Shown: positions 63,611 to 64,000 of the stretch, piece after piece
Layout of the letters: each line of letters starts with the position of its first letter
Numbering within the stretch: position 1 is the stretch's first letter
Source of the DNA: Streptomyces canus
Lineage (GTDB): Bacteria > Actinomycetota > Actinomycetes > Streptomycetales > Streptomycetaceae
Reading direction: 5' to 3'
DNA: 64,000 bases
Assembly: GCF_041435015.1 (NCBI RefSeq)
Contig: NZ_CP107989.1
Coordinates: 4,836,001-4,900,000, forward strand
Notes under the pieces: generated by a model
The model's database searches: none
What the model was told of the DNA's origin: nothing
Seen by the model: the letters and a program-made list of their open reading frames with translations, nothing else
Position numbers and translations under genes: made by a program

Positions 63611-64000
63611 TCAGAGCGCTTCCTTCGAGGGCGTGAGCGGCTCGCCCGACCTACGCACCACAGGCAAGACGCTCCACGGAAAGTTGATCCAGTCGTCCGT
63701 GCGCTTCCAGACGTACTCGCACTTCACCAAGGACTGGGACTTCTCGTAGATGACCGCCGAGCGGACCTCGGCGACGGCGTCGAGGCAGAAGTCGCGCACC
63801 AGTTTCAGCGTCTTGCCGGTGTCGGCGACGTCGTCGGTGATGAGGACCTTCTTGTCGGAGAAGTCGATGGTGTTGGGGACGGGGGCCAGCATGACCGGCA
63901 TCTCCAGGGTGGTCCCCACGCCGGTGTAGAACTCGACGTTCACCAGGTGGATGTTCTTGCAGTCGAGGGCGTACGCGAGGCCGCCGGCGACGAAGACTCC
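63611..64000 (-). CDS. Phosphoribosyltransferase, C-terminal part (cut by window edge)
   Basis: 130 residues are visible on the minus strand; the start lies beyond the right edge. GVFVAGGLAYALDCKNIHLVNVEFYTGVG and the PRPP-binding loop KKVLITDDVADTGKTLKLVRDFC identify a purine-type phosphoribosyltransferase (xanthine/hypoxanthine-guanine class). EYVWKRTDDWINFPW is the usual C-terminal strand. It probably salvages purines in the cytoplasm. Confidence 0.88.
   Translation of the reverse strand, partial: GVFVAGGLAYALDCKNIHLVNVEFYTGVGTTLEMPVMLAPVPNTIDFSDKKVLITDDVADTGKTLKLVRDFCLDAVAEVRSAVIYEKSQSLVKCEYVWKRTDDWINFPWSVLPVVRRSGEPLTPSKEAL

Overview
The window is high-GC DNA with GTG/TTG starts, 4-bp ATGA/GTGA gene overlaps, an HspR/HAIR heat-shock regulon, many LuxR-type regulators and the XRE/DUF397/ATP-binding-protein trio. 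Together these point to a Streptomyces chromosome. Gene order around pyrE, fba, the kynurenine genes, clpB and dnaK resembles, from memory, the S. coelicolor SCO364x-SCO368x region. No tRNA, rRNA, CRISPR array or insertion sequence was seen.

Layout. 1-6 kb: a truncated cytochrome P450, a sensor kinase/response regulator pair, a GPP34 protein, a secreted type-B carboxylesterase and a MerR regulator fused to two domains of the DNA sliding clamp. 6-12.5 kb (minus): two tandem paralogous NarL-type two-component systems, an acyltransferase and a DUF1023 hydrolase. 12.5-16 kb (minus): tryptophan-to-anthranilate genes (formamidase, kynureninase, tryptophan 2,3-dioxygenase), with a 21-bp tandem repeat at the edge. 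16-24.4 kb (minus): DUF3151 protein, MFS exporter, class II aldolase, pyrE, aldose 1-epimerase, SRPBCC protein, a membrane-linked spermidine-synthase-like protein, a DUF2617 protein and a Cys/His/Gly-rich membrane peptide.

24.5-34.6 kb is mosaic and looks like an accessory island. A complete PLP aminotransferase is followed by a YefM/YoeB toxin-antitoxin pair with its operator and then by a diverged second copy of the aminotransferase 3' end. After that come a VapB45/VapC45-like pair, an HTH protein, an overlapping XRE/DUF397 pair with a divergent ATP-binding protein, an isolated valS and a decayed glycosyltransferase.

34.6-39.1 kb: YbjN protein, a membrane protein, and clpB with a HAIR operator shared with a divergent flavin-reductase-fold gene. 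39.1-43.8 kb: the most unusual block. A 63-codon secreted-peptide gene is coupled to a Rieske-like protein lacking the metal ligands. It is divergent from three tandem paralogous LuxR-type regulators, and a fourth paralog converges on them. 44-47.4 kb: ATP-grasp / alpha-E / transglutaminase operon. 47.4-51.2 kb: a sugar-binding lipoprotein without transporter partners and a secreted fibronectin-III protein. 51.2-55.5 kb: the dnaK-grpE-dnaJ-hspR operon with two HAIR elements. 55.5-64 kb: MraY/WecA-like transferase, membrane Fe-S oxidoreductase, nucleotidyltransferase, FG-GAP lipoprotein, YIP1 protein, two unrecognised genes with an AT-rich upstream stretch, and a truncated phosphoribosyltransferase.

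All functions are read from motifs and family knowledge. No search was run.
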